Shown here in pieces: positions 63,510 to 64,000 of a stretch of 64,000 nucleotides of DNA. The stretch lies in NCBI RefSeq assembly GCF_002256285.1, contig NZ_NKJE01000005.1:65246-129245 (forward strand), given 5' to 3'. Under the pieces are notes generated by a model that did no database searches, was not told the DNA's origin, and was given only the letters and a program-made list of their open reading frames with translations. How positions within the stretch are numbered: the stretch's first letter is position 1; each line of letters opens with the position of its first letter. This DNA comes from Flavobacterium sp. BFFFF1 (lineage in GTDB: Bacteria; Bacteroidota; Bacteroidia; Flavobacteriales; Flavobacteriaceae). The translations under genes and the position numbers were made by a program.

Positions 63510-64000
63510 TCTTCAGATGTTTCTTCTTTTTCCTCAGCTACCACAGAATCATCGGTGTTGTTAATAACTTCTACTTTTAGAAATTCAAGAAGCTTTTCTA
63601 AATTACTCTTTCCATTTGAAGCAATAGGAAAAAAATCTTCATAAGAAGTTCTGGAAGCAACCTGTTCAAAAATGGAATCTTCTTCATCCTTGAAGACATC
63701 AATCCATAAATAGAATATGGCTTTATTAATGAATTCTTCTAAAGAAATTTGTATTTGGTTTGGCTTAATAAAATAATTACCGATGCATTTATCAGATCCT
63801 AGATTCGGATTTCTTTTTATGTGTTCATTCGCTTTTCCAATAAAATCAATCCATTTGAACGATCTGTTCTCATCAAGTATAACAATGTAGCTAAAGGAAT
63901 CATTTCTTTGGGATCTATCTTCATTATATTCCTCCAAATTGATAGGGATATATTCCCACGCCCACCGTCTTTTAAAGGCACTGTCCATAGGAAAAAGCGA
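63506..64000 (-). CDS. McrB-like AAA+ GTPase subunit, C-terminal fragment
   Basis: 165 codons open to the window edge; the 5' end lies outside. The Met at 63988 is internal, since FP precedes it in frame and the local SLFPMDSAFKRRWAWEYIP is the arginine-finger/sensor region of McrB-type AAA+ proteins (cf. MDxAxxRRW/F). The remaining C-terminal part ends in acidic residues (EEKEETSEE). The Walker motifs lie beyond the window. Partner of the nuclease at 61839-63509. Confidence 0.82.
   Translation of the reverse strand, partial: SLFPMDSAFKRRWAWEYIPINLEEYNEDRSQRNDSFSYIVILDENRSFKWIDFIGKANEHIKRNPNLGSDKCIGNYFIKPNQIQISLEEFINKAIFYLWIDVFKDEEDSIFEQVASRTSYEDFFPIASNGKSNLEKLLEFLKVEVINNTDDSVVAEEKEETSEE

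Noticed and set aside
63506..63988. Complete 160-residue gene starting at 63988
   Set aside because: The frame is open to the window edge and the Met lies inside the McrB-type SLFPMDSAFKRRW segment, so it is a truncated larger gene.

Overview
The window looks like chromosomal DNA of a Flavobacterium-like member of the Bacteroidota. Four things support this. First, several promoters match the Bacteroidota pattern TTTG-N18-21-TAnnTTTG (upstream of ompA, sodA, the CAT-anticodon tRNA, tRNA-Ala, ldcA and the large adhesin), and Shine-Dalgarno sites are weak or absent. Second, there are type IX secretion (T9SS) cargo and machinery genes. Third, MurF and alanine racemase are fused. Fourth, the core gene repertoire is typical of the family. 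No rRNA operon, intact insertion sequence, prophage or CRISPR array was seen. Composition is mixed: core genes are moderately GC-rich, while the gene at 23.2-24.3 kb and the restriction module at the right edge are clearly AT-richer.

Layout. 0-8.7 kb: an AddB-like nuclease cut by the window edge, an OmpA/TSP3 porin-like protein, kbl, an AddA-like helicase-nuclease, sodA, a LolC/FtsX-type permease and rbfA. 8.8-12.9 kb: mce, then two tRNA genes (CAT anticodon and Ala-GGC). Each is followed by tRNA 3'-half remnants that carry the same 16-bp palindrome in the T-loop. Between them lie a Cys/His-motif lipoprotein, a surface protein and an ABC ATPase with a small membrane partner. 12.9-21.2 kb: AIM24-like gene, TonB receptor with a small His/Cys-rich partner, asd, mscL, murF-alr and tdk. 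21.4-28.7 kb: acidic protein, rsmI, YD-like secreted protein, ade, recJ and lpxH. 28.9-38.4 kb: a T9SS type B cluster made of a 2188-residue adhesin, PorP/SprF and a PorE-like OmpA protein. 38.4-51.5 kb: epimerase, M28 peptidase, ssb, CAT-like acetyltransferase, HAD, metG, ldcA, yraN and a secreted reprolysin-like protease. 51.6-60.9 kb: mfd, SDR-type threonine dehydrogenase, globin-like lipoprotein, amtB and two small paralogues. 61.4-64.0 kb: vsr and an McrBC/LlaJI-like restriction operon that runs off the right edge.

Functional links. Threonine dehydrogenase (55.8 kb) and Kbl (1.7 kb) form a two-step threonine-to-glycine route, although the genes are far apart. The AddA-like and AddB-like proteins are the two halves of a recombinational repair nuclease. 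The adhesin, PorP and PorE-like genes form one secretion and anchoring unit. Vsr next to a McrBC-type enzyme suggests that a 5-methylcytosine methyltransferase lies just beyond the window.

The most unusual content is non-coding: the palindrome-substituted tRNA remnants at two unrelated tRNA genes (one amplified as an 84-bp tandem array), a dispersed hairpin repeat present three times and always between divergent transcription units, and in-phase 7-, 8- and 11-bp tandem arrays, with the 11-bp family occurring at two loci about 51 kb apart.
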